DNA of 42,173 nt from Bacteroidaceae bacterium (GTDB taxonomy: Bacteria; Bacteroidota; Bacteroidia; Bacteroidales; Bacteroidaceae): NCBI GenBank assembly GCA_902362375.1, contig CABIVS010000010.1:30867-73039 (forward strand). The letters are read 5' to 3'. Under the pieces are notes generated by a model. It saw only the letters and a program-made list of their open reading frames with translations. It did no database searches and was not told the DNA's origin. Numbering within the stretch: the first letter of the stretch is position 1; each line of letters opens with the position of its first letter. A program made the position numbers and the translations under genes. Below, piece by piece: positions 1 through 9,948 of this stretch.

Positions 1-304
1 TATAGAATAAAAAGCTAATAGAATGATAACCAATGTAGCCTAGTAATATAAAGAGACTTATAAAAGGTTCCCCCCCTTATAAAAAAGCTTTGCTATATAA
101 AAGCCGCAGACGTTATACGACTTAATATAGCAAAGCAGAACAATATATAATAAAATTACAAACGATATAACAGCGACTCACCAAAACAATACCAAACATA
201 TCGCACGTCTTCCCCGCAAACTCCTCCAAAACAGCTTCCCCACAAACCTACCCTACATCCTGCAATACCTATCCTGCACCCCACCCCGCCAGGTTCCCCG
301 GCCT
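1..304. other. Non-coding stretch downstream of atpG
   Basis: No convincing coding frame is seen. The left part (1-170) is A/T-rich. From about 180 to 300 the plus strand is strikingly C-rich and G-poor, with many CCCC and CCTA runs, so the minus strand reads as G-rich blocks. It adjoins the palindromic element at 305-420 and may belong to the same composite intergenic repeat, but that is inference from composition only. Confidence 0.5.
87..136. repeat. 12-bp inverted repeat
   Basis: GCTTTGCTATAT at 87-98 is the exact reverse complement of 125-136, with a 26-nt spacer. It could form a weak hairpin. No T-run makes it an obvious terminator, and its function is unknown. Confidence 0.45.
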
Positions 305-420
305 ACTTTTTTCTCCGTCAGGCGAGCGCCCGTAACGGAGCGTTAAGAAGGGCAGACTGTTTGAGCGTAGCGAGTTTCTGCCCTTTAGCGAAGTGAAGGA
401 AGCGAGTAGGAGAAAAAAGT
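305..420. repeat. Nested palindromic intergenic element (about 116 bp)
   Basis: The outer arms ACTTTTTTCTCC (305-316) and GGAGAAAAAAGT (409-420) are perfectly complementary. Inside are a hairpin with CTCCGT/ACGGAG arms (about 313-340) and a second with AAGGGCAGA/TCTGCCCTT arms (348-356 and 377-385). The nested, GC-rich, multi-stem layout resembles short dispersed repeats seen between Bacteroides genes; I recognise the motif from general familiarity and could not count copies here. It may act as a structured 3' end of the atp operon or be a mobile palindromic unit. Confidence 0.6.
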
Positions 421-440
421 CAGCCTTGGATTTTTCTTTG

Positions 441-474
441 CTTCTTTCTTTTGTTTCAAGACAAAAGAAAGAAG
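441..474 (-). terminator. Hairpin directly after atpG stop
   Basis: A perfect 14-bp stem (441-454 paired with 461-474) with a 6-nt loop begins two bases after the atpG stop codon. The minus-strand sequence after it is not a clean T-run, so it may be a processing/stability hairpin rather than a classical intrinsic terminator. It sits at the end of the ATP synthase operon. Confidence 0.55.
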
Positions 475-475
475 A

Positions 476-1387
476 TTACTTCATGGAGCCCCCCACAATA
501 TCCAGCAATTCGTTTGTAATCGCCTGCTGCCGACTCTTATTATACTGCTTCGTCAAATCCTGAATCAGCTCGTTTGCATTGTCCGTAGCCACTTGCATAG
601 CTAGCGTACGTGCAGCGTGTTCCGATGCATTGGAGTCGACAACAGCGGTAAAAATCTTCTGGCTCAATACAGTTGGGATTAAACTGGCGATTAATTCTTC
701 CGCGTTTGGCTCGATGATATAATCATTAGCAATTTCGTTCTCCTGTATATCTTCCTTACCTCTGTTTCCCTCCTTGTTCCCGTCCTCTTCGCCAACCACA
801 TTCGTCAGATTAATAGGAAGATACGTCTCACGGAGAAGAATCTGTATCCCCATTGATTTGAAGTGATGATAGATTATTTCCACACGGTCTACCTCGCCTG
901 CTACATACATATCCATCAGTCGGTGAGCCAGTTCGGCAGCCTCCTGATACGTCGGTTTGTCGGAGAGCGTCGGAGAAACTTCCTGCGGTTTGAAACCCAT
1001 CCGTTTGGCAGCTTCATCCACCTTCTTGCCTACCGGGAATATCAAGATATTATCCTGTCCTAAAGTACGAAATTCCCCGATAGTCTGCATCATCATTTTG
1101 ATGACGTTGGCGTTGAAAGCACCACAAAGAGAAGTGTTCGAAGAAAAAACAACGATTGCTACACGCTTCACTTCACGCTCCTGCACATAAGGAGATTCGA
1201 TAGGCAGGTCCGCGCTTAGGAAGTTAGTCAGAATCTTGTTCAACTTCTTCTGATAAGGCAGCATATTCTCAATGGCTCCTTGTGCCTTATGTAATTTGGC
1301 AGAAGCCACCATCTTCATTGCTGAAGTGATTTTTCGGGTACTCTTGACCGAATTTATTCTGGTTTTTACTTCTTTCAGTGAAGCCAT
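476..1387 (-). CDS. atpG: F1Fo ATP synthase subunit gamma
   Basis: This is the central rotor shaft of F1. It starts with the typical MASLKEVKTRINSVKSTRKIT N-terminal helix and ends with the conserved C-terminal helix containing NKSRQQAITNELLDIVGG, the two helices that form the coiled coil inside the alpha3beta3 ring. At 303 aa it is slightly longer than the usual 285-290. The extra length is a hydrophilic, Glu/Asn/Gly-rich insertion at about residues 198-222. The start is an ATG, 39 bp after the atpA stop. It is the last gene of the operon and is followed by a hairpin. An A/T-rich repeat tract lies just upstream of its start (1394-1418). Confidence 0.97.
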   Translation of the reverse strand: MASLKEVKTRINSVKSTRKITSAMKMVASAKLHKAQGAIENMLPYQKKLNKILTNFLSADLPIESPYVQEREVKRVAIVVFSSNTSLCGAFNANVIKMMMQTIGEFRTLGQDNILIFPVGKKVDEAAKRMGFKPQEVSPTLSDKPTYQEAAELAHRLMDMYVAGEVDRVEIIYHHFKSMGIQILLRETYLPINLTNVVGEEDGNKEGNRGKEDIQENEIANDYIIEPNAEELIASLIPTVLSQKIFTAVVDSNASEHAARTLAMQVATDNANELIQDLTKQYNKSRQQAITNELLDIVGGSMK

Positions 1388-1393
1388 AGTGAT

Positions 1394-1418
1394 AATTAAA
1401 AATTAATAATTATAAATT
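1394..1418 (-). repeat. A/T-rich tract in front of the atpG start
   Basis: The atpA-atpG gap contains AATTAAAAATTAAT (1394-1407) followed by more TAATTATAAATTA sequence. The identical 14-mer occurs at 24870-24883 just upstream of panB. No strong Shine-Dalgarno is visible, so the tract may serve as an unstructured ribosome-loading region; that function is inferred. Confidence 0.45.
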
Positions 1419-1426
1419 AAAGGCGA

Positions 1427-3010
1427 TCAGATAAATTGTTTAGCAACCATGGCAGCAGTCTCTTCGATAGCCTTGGTCACCTTATCGTCAATCACACCCG
1501 TTTTCAATACATCCAGTACATCCTCCTGATGATTCAGTTGCAGAGATTCGATGAAGCTACGTTCAAAGTCCTGCACCTTATCCAAGGGAACATCGTGGAG
1601 CAGTCCGTGTGTACCACAGTAGAGGATAGCAATCTGCTGCTCTACGGGCATCGGACTGTATTGAGGCTGAATCAACAGCTGGCCGTTCTTACGTCCCTTA
1701 TCAATGGTCAATGCGGTAATCGGGTCCATGTCGCTGCTGAACTTGGAGAACGCTTCCAGTTCACGATACTGTGCCTGGTCGATCTTCAATGTTCCCGCCA
1801 CTTTCTTCATGGCCTTAATCTGCGCGTTGCCACCTACACGGGATACAGAGATACCGACGTTGATAGCCGGACGCGTACCCTGGTTGAACAAGTCAGTTTC
1901 GAGGAATATCTGTCCGTCAGTGATAGAAATCACGTTCGTCGGGATATAAGCCGATACGTCACCAGCTTGCGTTTCGATAATAGGCAATGCCGTAAGCGAA
2001 CCACCGCCTTTGACAATACCCTTCAGACTTTCCGGAAGGTCGTTCATTTCGCGAGCCACTTCCTCCTGGCTGATAATCTTGGCAGCACGTTCCAACAGAC
2101 GGGAGTGCAGATAGAAGATATCACCCGGATAAGCCTCACGACCAGACGGACGGCGGAGAATCAGAGAAACCTCACGATAAGCTACCGCCTGCTTGGAAAG
2201 GTCATCATAAACCACCAATGCATGACGACCGGTATCACGGAAATACTCACCGATGGCAGCACCCGCAAAAGGAGCGTAATACTGCAATGCAGCCGGATCA
2301 CCAGCCGTAGCAGCCACCACAATCGTGTAGTCCAGTGCTCCGTACTCACGAAGCGTATTAACGATAGAAGCAACGGTAGAACCCTTCTGACCGATAGCCA
2401 CATAAATACAATATACAGGATCACCTGCCAAGAAGTTACTGCGCTGGTTGATAATCGTATCAATAGCGATGGCAGTCTTTCCCGTCTGACGGTCGCCGAT
2501 AATCAACTCACGCTGTCCGCGACCGATAGGAATCATGGCGTCTACCGCCTTCAATCCCGTCTGCAACGGTTGGTTCACAGGCTGACGGTAGATTACCCCC
2601 GGAGCTTTCCGTTCCAATGGCATATCATACAGTTCGCCGCCGATCAAACCTTTGCCATCGAGCGGTTCGCCCAACGGGTCGATCACACGTCCCAGCATAC
2701 TCTCTCCTACACGGATGGAGGCGATACGTTTGGTACGCTTTACAACAAATCCCTCCTTGATCTTGTCCGTCGGCCCCAACAGTACAGCTCCCACGTTGTC
2801 CTCTTCGAGGTTCATCACAATTGCTTTGATACCATTGTCAAACTCCAGCAATTCATTGGCTTCGGCATTCCGCAGTCCATAGATACGCACTACGCCGTCG
2901 CTCACCTGGAGCACCGTACCAATTTCGTCAAGTTGCACATTAGCGTTGATTCCTTCGAGCTGCTTGCGCAATATATCAGATACTTCGCTTACTTTTATAT
3001 TTTCAGACAT
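1427..3010 (-). CDS. atpA: F1Fo ATP synthase subunit alpha
   Basis: This is the non-catalytic nucleotide-binding subunit of the F1 hexamer. The 527-aa protein has the N-terminal beta-barrel (residues about 25-95) and the P-loop GDRQTGKT at residues 172-179. It also has the alpha-family motif [14 protein letters not shown] and the C-terminal helical domain. Length is close to the family norm (about 500-530). The ATG overlaps the atpH stop as TAATG, which suggests translational coupling. A 551-codon open frame lies antisense to it and is a composition shadow. Confidence 0.98.
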   Translation of the reverse strand: MSENIKVSEVSDILRKQLEGINANVQLDEIGTVLQVSDGVVRIYGLRNAEANELLEFDNGIKAIVMNLEEDNVGAVLLGPTDKIKEGFVVKRTKRIASIRVGESMLGRVIDPLGEPLDGKGLIGGELYDMPLERKAPGVIYRQPVNQPLQTGLKAVDAMIPIGRGQRELIIGDRQTGKTAIAIDTIINQRSNFLAGDPVYCIYVAIGQKGSTVASIVNTLREYGALDYTIVVAATAGDPAALQYYAPFAGAAIGEYFRDTGRHALVVYDDLSKQAVAYREVSLILRRPSGREAYPGDIFYLHSRLLERAAKIISQEEVAREMNDLPESLKGIVKGGGSLTALPIIETQAGDVSAYIPTNVISITDGQIFLETDLFNQGTRPAINVGISVSRVGGNAQIKAMKKVAGTLKIDQAQYRELEAFSKFSSDMDPITALTIDKGRKNGQLLIQPQYSPMPVEQQIAILYCGTHGLLHDVPLDKVQDFERSFIESLQLNHQEDVLDVLKTGVIDDKVTKAIEETAAMVAKQFI

Positions 3011-3570
3011 TATACAATTCTCCTATTCTTATCAATAAATTGTTGTTTCACTCGCTTCAACTGCGTGGCAACACTTGCATCCAGCCGGTAGTCGTTGACA
3101 TCGAAGATAAATCCGCCTTCAATAGAGGGATCTACCACCGTTTCCAGTTCCATCTGGGCATGCAAGATATGCTCTGCCGCAGAACGGATCCGGCTTTCCG
3201 TTTCCTTATTGACAGGAACGGCTGTAATCAACTTGCCTATTCCGATGTGCTTCAGTTTCCGGTAAAGATCCAGATACATCAGGCTGATAAATTGCAGATA
3301 GCCTTCACGCCTGTTGCGCAGTACCAAAGTGATAAAACGGACAAACTCTCTGGTCGATTTTCCGTCACCATCGGCAGCTGTGCAGACTAACGCCAACTTC
3401 TCCTTGAATGAGATGACAGGATTATCAAGCGCTTCACGCAGACCGGGCAGTTCACAAAAGCTGTGTGACAGAGTCAAAAACTCCTGATACAACCTATCCT
3501 CCATACCTTTTTCCTGTGCGTATTCAATGATGGCTTTCGCATAACGCATTGAGAGTATTCCGACTTCCAT
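3010..3570 (-). CDS. atpH: F1Fo ATP synthase subunit delta
   Basis: The 186-aa delta/OSCP-family protein forms the peripheral stalk cap joining subunit b to the top of F1. It begins [18 protein letters not shown], the typical six-helix N-terminal domain, and ends with a domain containing [19 protein letters not shown], matching the conserved OSCP signature (DPSLIGGF-like). It lies 5 bp after atpF and its stop overlaps the atpA start by one base. Confidence 0.96.
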   Translation of the reverse strand: MEVGILSMRYAKAIIEYAQEKGMEDRLYQEFLTLSHSFCELPGLREALDNPVISFKEKLALVCTAADGDGKSTREFVRFITLVLRNRREGYLQFISLMYLDLYRKLKHIGIGKLITAVPVNKETESRIRSAAEHILHAQMELETVVDPSIEGGFIFDVNDYRLDASVATQLKRVKQQFIDKNRRIV

Positions 3571-3575
3571 CTTCC

Positions 3576-4079
3576 TTAGTTCTTATTCGGGGTTAGTACT
3601 TCATCCAGCATACGGTCGATCATACCCATCTGTGCTTCCTTGTCCTCAAGACTCTTGCGGAGCACTTTCTCGGCGATGTCCACAGAAAGCACGGCTACCT
3701 GGCGACGGATGTCGCGGATGGCTTCGTCTTTCTCTATCTGGATTTGTTGTTTCACCGCATCCAGTTCTTTTTGTGCGGCAATTTCGGCTTGTTTACGGGC
3801 CTCGTGAACAATCTTGTCACGTTCTTCCATTGCTTCCCTCAAGATGCGTCCTTGTTCTTTGTTGGCAGCTGCCACCAATGCGTCACCTTCTTCTTTCAGT
3901 TTAGACAACTGGGCATTAGCTTCTCTCGCCACCTCCAAAGACTGGTCGATATAAGTCTTGCGACCCTCCACCATCTTGATGATGACGGGGAAGCCGTATT
4001 TCGCCAATATCACGAACACAATCCCGAATGAGAGAAACATCCAGAACAGCAGGCCACTATCAGGTAATAGTAATGACAT
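3576..4079 (-). CDS. atpF: F1Fo ATP synthase subunit b
   Basis: This is the peripheral stalk subunit of Fo. The 167-aa protein has one N-terminal membrane helix (residues about 8-28, [21 protein letters not shown]) and then a long charged, Ala/Glu/Lys-rich helix suited to a dimeric coiled coil. Length is typical. The start follows a repetitive TTTACGATTT-type tract, with no clear Shine-Dalgarno. Confidence 0.96.
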   Translation of the reverse strand: MSLLLPDSGLLFWMFLSFGIVFVILAKYGFPVIIKMVEGRKTYIDQSLEVAREANAQLSKLKEEGDALVAAANKEQGRILREAMEERDKIVHEARKQAEIAAQKELDAVKQQIQIEKDEAIRDIRRQVAVLSVDIAEKVLRKSLEDKEAQMGMIDRMLDEVLTPNKN

Positions 4080-4087
4080 AATCTTTA

Positions 4088-4119
4088 TTTACGATTTTAC
4101 GATTTACAATTTACGATTT
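4088..4119 (-). repeat. TTTACGATTT-type short repeats upstream of atpF
   Basis: Between atpE and atpF there are three overlapping copies of a TTTACGATTT-like unit, with one variant TTTACAATTT, ending 8 bp from the atpF start. The tract is A/T-rich and nearly homopurine/homopyrimidine in places. It resembles degenerate tracts in other Bacteroides intergenic regions; its role is unknown. Confidence 0.5.
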
Positions 4120-4181
4120 CGCGGCTGATCATGATTTGAAACATGGCTCACGCCTGCGAAATTCGCTTGTTATATGCCTGA

Positions 4182-4460
<279 letters not shown>

Positions 4461-4547
4461 TTATATTTTCTCTTGTTTATTATTTAATCATTCATTCCGC
4501 GCGCCTATTCCGTATCTTTTTTATCGACGTTTTCACCGCGTTTCATT

Positions 4548-5690
4548 TCAATCTTCTTCTGTTTTCACTTTGGCACCTTCCTGTGCCAGTCCGATAAACA
4601 CTGCCGACAACATCGTAAATACGTAAGCTTGGATGAAAGCAACCAACAACTCAAGCGCATTCATAAAGATGTTGAACAATACGGATGCCACCGTCAGCGT
4701 GCCGTTCAGTGCAGGCCCCATGCTTGCCGAGATAAAGATCAGGCAGGTGAGCACCAGCATCGCCATGTGTCCTGCCAGCATATTGGCAAAAAGACGGATC
4801 ATCAAAGCAAACGGTTTCGTAAAGATTCCGAAGAACTCGATGAACGGCATCATCGGTATAGGCACTTTCAACCACCAGGGCACATCGGGCCAAAAAATAT
4901 CCTTCCAATAATGTTTCGTACCGAAGATATTCACTGCCAGAAACGTGCAGACTGCAAGCACCATAGTGATAGCGATATTTCCCGTCACGTTCGCCCCTCC
5001 GGGAAAGAACGGAATCAATCCCATCATGTTATTGATAAAGATGAAAAAGAACGCTGTCAACAGATACGGTGCAAACTTCCGGTAGTTGGGTCCTACACAA
5101 CTCTTGATAATATCGTCGTTCACCATCATGATAAACATCTCCATGAATCCGATAAATCCTCCCGGCGCTTTCGCTCCTTGCGGGCGTTTTCTGTACCAGT
5201 GTGACACGCTCAATACGATAACGAGCAACAACACGCTGTTGAACAGCAAAGCAAACGTCACTTTTGTGATGGAAATATCCCACGGGCGAACCTGTTCGCC
5301 TGCCGCATTATACTCTACCAGTTTGCCCTCGTACTTGCTTCCTTCGGGAGCGATGGAAAGTCCTTCATAAGTACCTCCATTCTCTTCGAGACGGGAAGAA
5401 AGGAACGTGTGCCAACCTGTAGTACTACTATAAACAATGATAGGTAATGGTATAGTAATGTGCGTGTTACCCCACGTTGTGATATGCCATTCGTAGGAGT
5501 CTCCGATATGACCGAACACAATTTCTTTCACATCCACCGTGTTCTCCTGTTCCTCTTTCGGAGTAATCTCGTCCTGCGTCTGTTGTGACACCGCTTCCCC
5601 CTCCTGCTCCTGTGCAGGAACCGGCAAGCTGACCACTGCCATGAGGCAGAACAGAATTAACGGAGCTACTATGTTATGCAACTGTTTCAT
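4548..5690 (-). CDS. atpB: F1Fo ATP synthase subunit a (long form)
   Basis: This is the Fo stator that carries the proton half-channels. The C-terminal 240 residues hold five to six membrane helices and the conserved block IRLFANMLAGHMAMLVL with the essential Arg. The protein is 380 aa, far longer than the 240-290 aa of many bacteria. The extra N-terminus begins with a signal-peptide-like segment (residues about 5-25), then a Glu/Gln-rich linker and a roughly 100-residue domain before the first core helix. This extended form is known among Bacteroidetes. It overlaps the upstream membrane-protein gene by 17 bp. Confidence 0.96.
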   Translation of the reverse strand: MKQLHNIVAPLILFCLMAVVSLPVPAQEQEGEAVSQQTQDEITPKEEQENTVDVKEIVFGHIGDSYEWHITTWGNTHITIPLPIIVYSSTTGWHTFLSSRLEENGGTYEGLSIAPEGSKYEGKLVEYNAAGEQVRPWDISITKVTFALLFNSVLLLVIVLSVSHWYRKRPQGAKAPGGFIGFMEMFIMMVNDDIIKSCVGPNYRKFAPYLLTAFFFIFINNMMGLIPFFPGGANVTGNIAITMVLAVCTFLAVNIFGTKHYWKDIFWPDVPWWLKVPIPMMPFIEFFGIFTKPFALMIRLFANMLAGHMAMLVLTCLIFISASMGPALNGTLTVASVLFNIFMNALELLVAFIQAYVFTMLSAVFIGLAQEGAKVKTEED

Positions 5691-6108
5691 TTTTCTTCTT
5701 ATTTTTCTTTTTCCGTTTCTGATTCAACTCAAAAGAGAAGAAGAACCAGGTTTCGAATATCAGATATATCAAATAGAACGAGATAAACGTCAGCAGAAAG
5801 GCTCTGGCTTCTTCGCGAACGGCAAGACAATAAATCAATACCAGAATCAGCGATAGAATCATTTTTATCATCTTTATTGCCAGATACAACAGTAACAATC
5901 TCTGTGGAGCATGTCGGCGGCAAGCGTCGAACATATAGATGCTAAACAGACCAAAGAAGTAAAAATAGACCGGAATAAACGGATACCCTCCGAAATAATG
6001 TCCTGGCAAAGCGAAGTGTAGAATGACAGCTCCGAGTGCCGCACTTATTACTGCAAATAAGGTATGCAAAAAAATAAAATTCCGTTTAGTTTTACTTATA
6101 TTCACCAT
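5674..6108 (-). CDS. AtpI-like small membrane protein
   Basis: The 144-aa protein has about four hydrophobic helices (residues roughly 9-30, 40-60, 72-96 and 100-125) and ends in a very basic Lys/Asn tail (QKRKKKNKKKNE). It lies between atpC and atpB and overlaps atpB by 17 bp. That is the position taken by AtpI-type assembly factors, which help c-ring formation or magnesium supply. I cannot see a sequence signature of AtpI, so the role rests on position and topology. Confidence 0.75.
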   Translation of the reverse strand: MVNISKTKRNFIFLHTLFAVISAALGAVILHFALPGHYFGGYPFIPVYFYFFGLFSIYMFDACRRHAPQRLLLLYLAIKMIKMILSLILVLIYCLAVREEARAFLLTFISFYLIYLIFETWFFFSFELNQKRKKKNKKKNETVA

Positions 6109-6191
6109 GTTACTGTGTTTTTCTGTAAAGTTATAATCTCGTTTTTTTCACACTTTTGATATTTAGTCTTTGTGCCGGTGGGGAACTTCCG

Positions 6192-6440
6192 TCAGGAAAC
6201 ACACGCGGAAACCGTACCGTCACTCATTTCGACAAAACCGCCCTGAATATCCATCGTGTGCTCTTCTCCGTCCATCGTCGTGTAACTCAACGTTCCCTCT
6301 TTCAACGACGAAACAATGGGCGCATGCCCGGGGAGAATAGAAAACGAACCGATCATTCCCGGCAATGTGACAATCTTCACATTTCCGTCGAATATGCTCT
6401 TTTCGGGCGATACTATACTCAAATGCAGTTCTTTCATCAT
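6192..6440 (-). CDS. atpC: F1Fo ATP synthase subunit epsilon (short form)
   Basis: This rotor subunit couples gamma to the c-ring. The 82-aa protein contains the N-terminal beta-sandwich, with motifs ELHLSIVSPEKSIFDG and GSFSILPGHAPIVSSL. It ends where the C-terminal helical hairpin would start in longer homologues (about 130-139 aa). It therefore lacks the extendable inhibitory helices. Short forms are known in Bacteroidetes and Chlorobi. It starts 9 bp after atpD; MMKE offers two adjacent ATGs. Confidence 0.95.
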   Translation of the reverse strand: MMKELHLSIVSPEKSIFDGNVKIVTLPGMIGSFSILPGHAPIVSSLKEGTLSYTTMDGEEHTMDIQGGFVEMSDGTVSACVS

Positions 6441-6449
6441 GCTATCTTT

Positions 6450-8048
<1,599 letters not shown>

Positions 8049-8155
8049 TTACCTATTTTCATTATTATAGTAAACAGTTGAGTTCAGTTTTTGTTCAACT
8101 ATTTTCTATATTCGATAAACTTCTGTCCTTAGAAATAGTTAAAGAAACAACTGCG

Positions 8156-8163
8156 CAAATGTA
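8156..8163 (-). promoter_or_regulatory. Candidate -7 box for the atp operon
   Basis: Minus-strand TACATTTG matches the Bacteroides -7 consensus TAnnTTTG. No good TTTG -33 element is found at the expected 19-21 bp. It would give a leader of about 180 nt before atpD. Confidence 0.3.
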
Positions 8164-8604
8164 GAAACAATTCCGTGTCGTTGTGCTTCCTTTTTCATTA
8201 TTTGTCGTTCGATAACACTTATTAGACCTACAAAGACTACAGATTAACCAATTCCGGCGGCTTTCTGCTATAAATTAAAAGCAAAACAAGTTTAGTACTA
8301 ATAAACTATCAATAAACTAAATTATCTCCTCCAGTTTCCTATCTCCCTGTTTAAAATCAATGAATTAGCCAGAACAGAAAATAGTAGCAAAGGCAACTAG
8401 TTTTGTGTTCGAACACAGAAAAGACGGTTTTTCCATGCTTTCCTTAAGAAAGTTTAAAGTCAGACTCCCTGTTTTCCTACTATTCATTCTTTCATATTCC
8501 GTATTCCTGCGTTAAGACCCACATCCATCTTTATAAACTTCCCGATTTATATAAAAGAGCAATATAATAACGCTCTATACAATTATTATCTCATTTTTTT
8601 GCTG

Positions 8605-8612
8605 TAATTTTG
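8605..8612 (+). promoter_or_regulatory. Candidate -7 box for purT
   Basis: TAATTTTG matches TAnnTTTG and lies 25 bp before the purT ATG, leaving a leader of about 20 nt. A -33 TTTG is not evident. Confidence 0.5.
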
Positions 8613-8637
8613 CACCACTTAATATAAAACACTCAAA

Positions 8638-9807
8638 ATGATGAAGAAAATACTATTACTCGGTTCCGGCGAACTAGGAAAAGAATTTGTAATTTCAGCT
8701 CAACGTAAAGGCCAGCACATCATTGCTTGCGACTCCTATGCGGGAGCACCGGCTATGCAAGTGGCCGATGAATTTGAAATATTCGACATGTTGAACGGTG
8801 AAGAACTGGAACAAGTGGTGAAGAAACACCGCCCGGACATTATCGTTCCGGAGATTGAAGCAATCCGTACAGAACGTTTATACGACTTCGAAAAAGAAGG
8901 TATTCAGGTAGTTCCCAGTGCCCGTGCCGTGAACTTCACCATGAACCGCAAAGCCATCCGCGACCTTGCCGCTAAAGAACTCGGATTAAAAACGGCCAAA
9001 TATTTCTATGCCAAAACCTTGGAAGAACTGAAAGAAGCTGCCGATAAAATAGGTTTCCCTTGTGTCGTTAAGCCGTTGATGTCTTCTTCCGGCAAAGGAC
9101 AATCGCTCGTGAAGAGTGCCGACGAACTCGAACACGCTTGGGAATACGGATGCAGCGGCAGCCGTGGCGATATTCGCGAACTTATCATTGAAGAATTTAT
9201 CAAGTTCGACAGCGAAATCACCCTGCTCACCGTTACTCAAAAGAACGGTCCTACCCTCTTCTGCCCTCCCATCGGACACGTGCAGAAAGGTGGCGACTAT
9301 CGTGAAAGTTTCCAACCTGCACACATTGATCCCGCCCATTTAAAAGAAGCGGAAGAGATGGCCGAGAAAGTAACCCGTGCACTGACAGGCGCAGGACTTT
9401 GGGGAGTTGAGTTCTTCCTAAGCCACGAAAACGGAGTCTATTTCTCCGAGCTTTCCCCGCGTCCGCATGACACAGGTATGGTGACACTGGCGGGCACACA
9501 AAACCTGAATGAGTTCGAACTCCACTTACGTGCCGTGCTCGGCCTGCCCATTCCCGGCATCAAACAAGAACGGATAGGTGCAAGCGCTGTGATCCTTTCC
9601 CCGATTGCCAGTCAGGAACGCCCTCAATATCGCGGACTGGAAGAAGTGACGAAAGAAGAAGACACCTACCTCCGTATATTCGGCAAACCGTTTACCCGCG
9701 TCAACCGCCGTATGGGAGTAGTGCTTTGCTATGCTCCGCTGAATGCCGATTTGGATGCCCTGCGTGATAAGGCAAAGAGAATTGCCGGGAAAGTAGAGGT
9801 TTATTAA
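8638..9807 (+). CDS. purT: Formate-dependent phosphoribosylglycinamide formyltransferase (GAR transformylase 2)
   Basis: It uses formate and ATP to formylate GAR in purine synthesis, in the cytoplasm. The 389-aa length equals that of the family. It is an ATP-grasp protein: N-terminal Rossmann-like segment [21 protein letters not shown] (residues about 5-25), central ATP-binding lid with [15 protein letters not shown], and metal/substrate block [28 protein letters not shown]. The C-terminal domain includes the FGKP/RRMGV segment typical of PurT. Two adjacent ATGs begin it. It is monocistronic and ends at a strong bidirectional terminator. Confidence 0.95.
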   Translation: MMKKILLLGSGELGKEFVISAQRKGQHIIACDSYAGAPAMQVADEFEIFDMLNGEELEQVVKKHRPDIIVPEIEAIRTERLYDFEKEGIQVVPSARAVNFTMNRKAIRDLAAKELGLKTAKYFYAKTLEELKEAADKIGFPCVVKPLMSSSGKGQSLVKSADELEHAWEYGCSGSRGDIRELIIEEFIKFDSEITLLTVTQKNGPTLFCPPIGHVQKGGDYRESFQPAHIDPAHLKEAEEMAEKVTRALTGAGLWGVEFFLSHENGVYFSELSPRPHDTGMVTLAGTQNLNEFELHLRAVLGLPIPGIKQERIGASAVILSPIASQERPQYRGLEEVTKEEDTYLRIFGKPFTRVNRRMGVVLCYAPLNADLDALRDKAKRIAGKVEVY

Positions 9808-9857
9808 AATCCAAAGAATCATAGAAAACTAGAGGAATCATAGAGAAGATAAAAAAC

Positions 9858-9905
9858 GAGGCGTGTGTCGAAAGTTAGTGATTACCACTTATTGACACAC
9901 GCCTC
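9858..9905. terminator. Bidirectional intrinsic terminator
   Basis: GAGGCGTGTGTC (9858-9869) pairs perfectly with 9894-9905. The hairpin is followed by ACTTTTT on the plus strand and, read on the minus strand, by GTTTTTT. It can end both purT and the convergent hybrid kinase gene. Confidence 0.85.
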
Positions 9906-9948
9906 ACTTTTTCAGAGAATATCTATCGATTCATCACCATCTTATTCT

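Noticed and set aside
1436..3091. 551-codon open frame on the plus strand opposite atpA
   Set aside because: It is fully antisense to a highly conserved gene, its translation is His/Arg/Gln-rich with no recognisable domain, and such mirror frames arise from codon bias.
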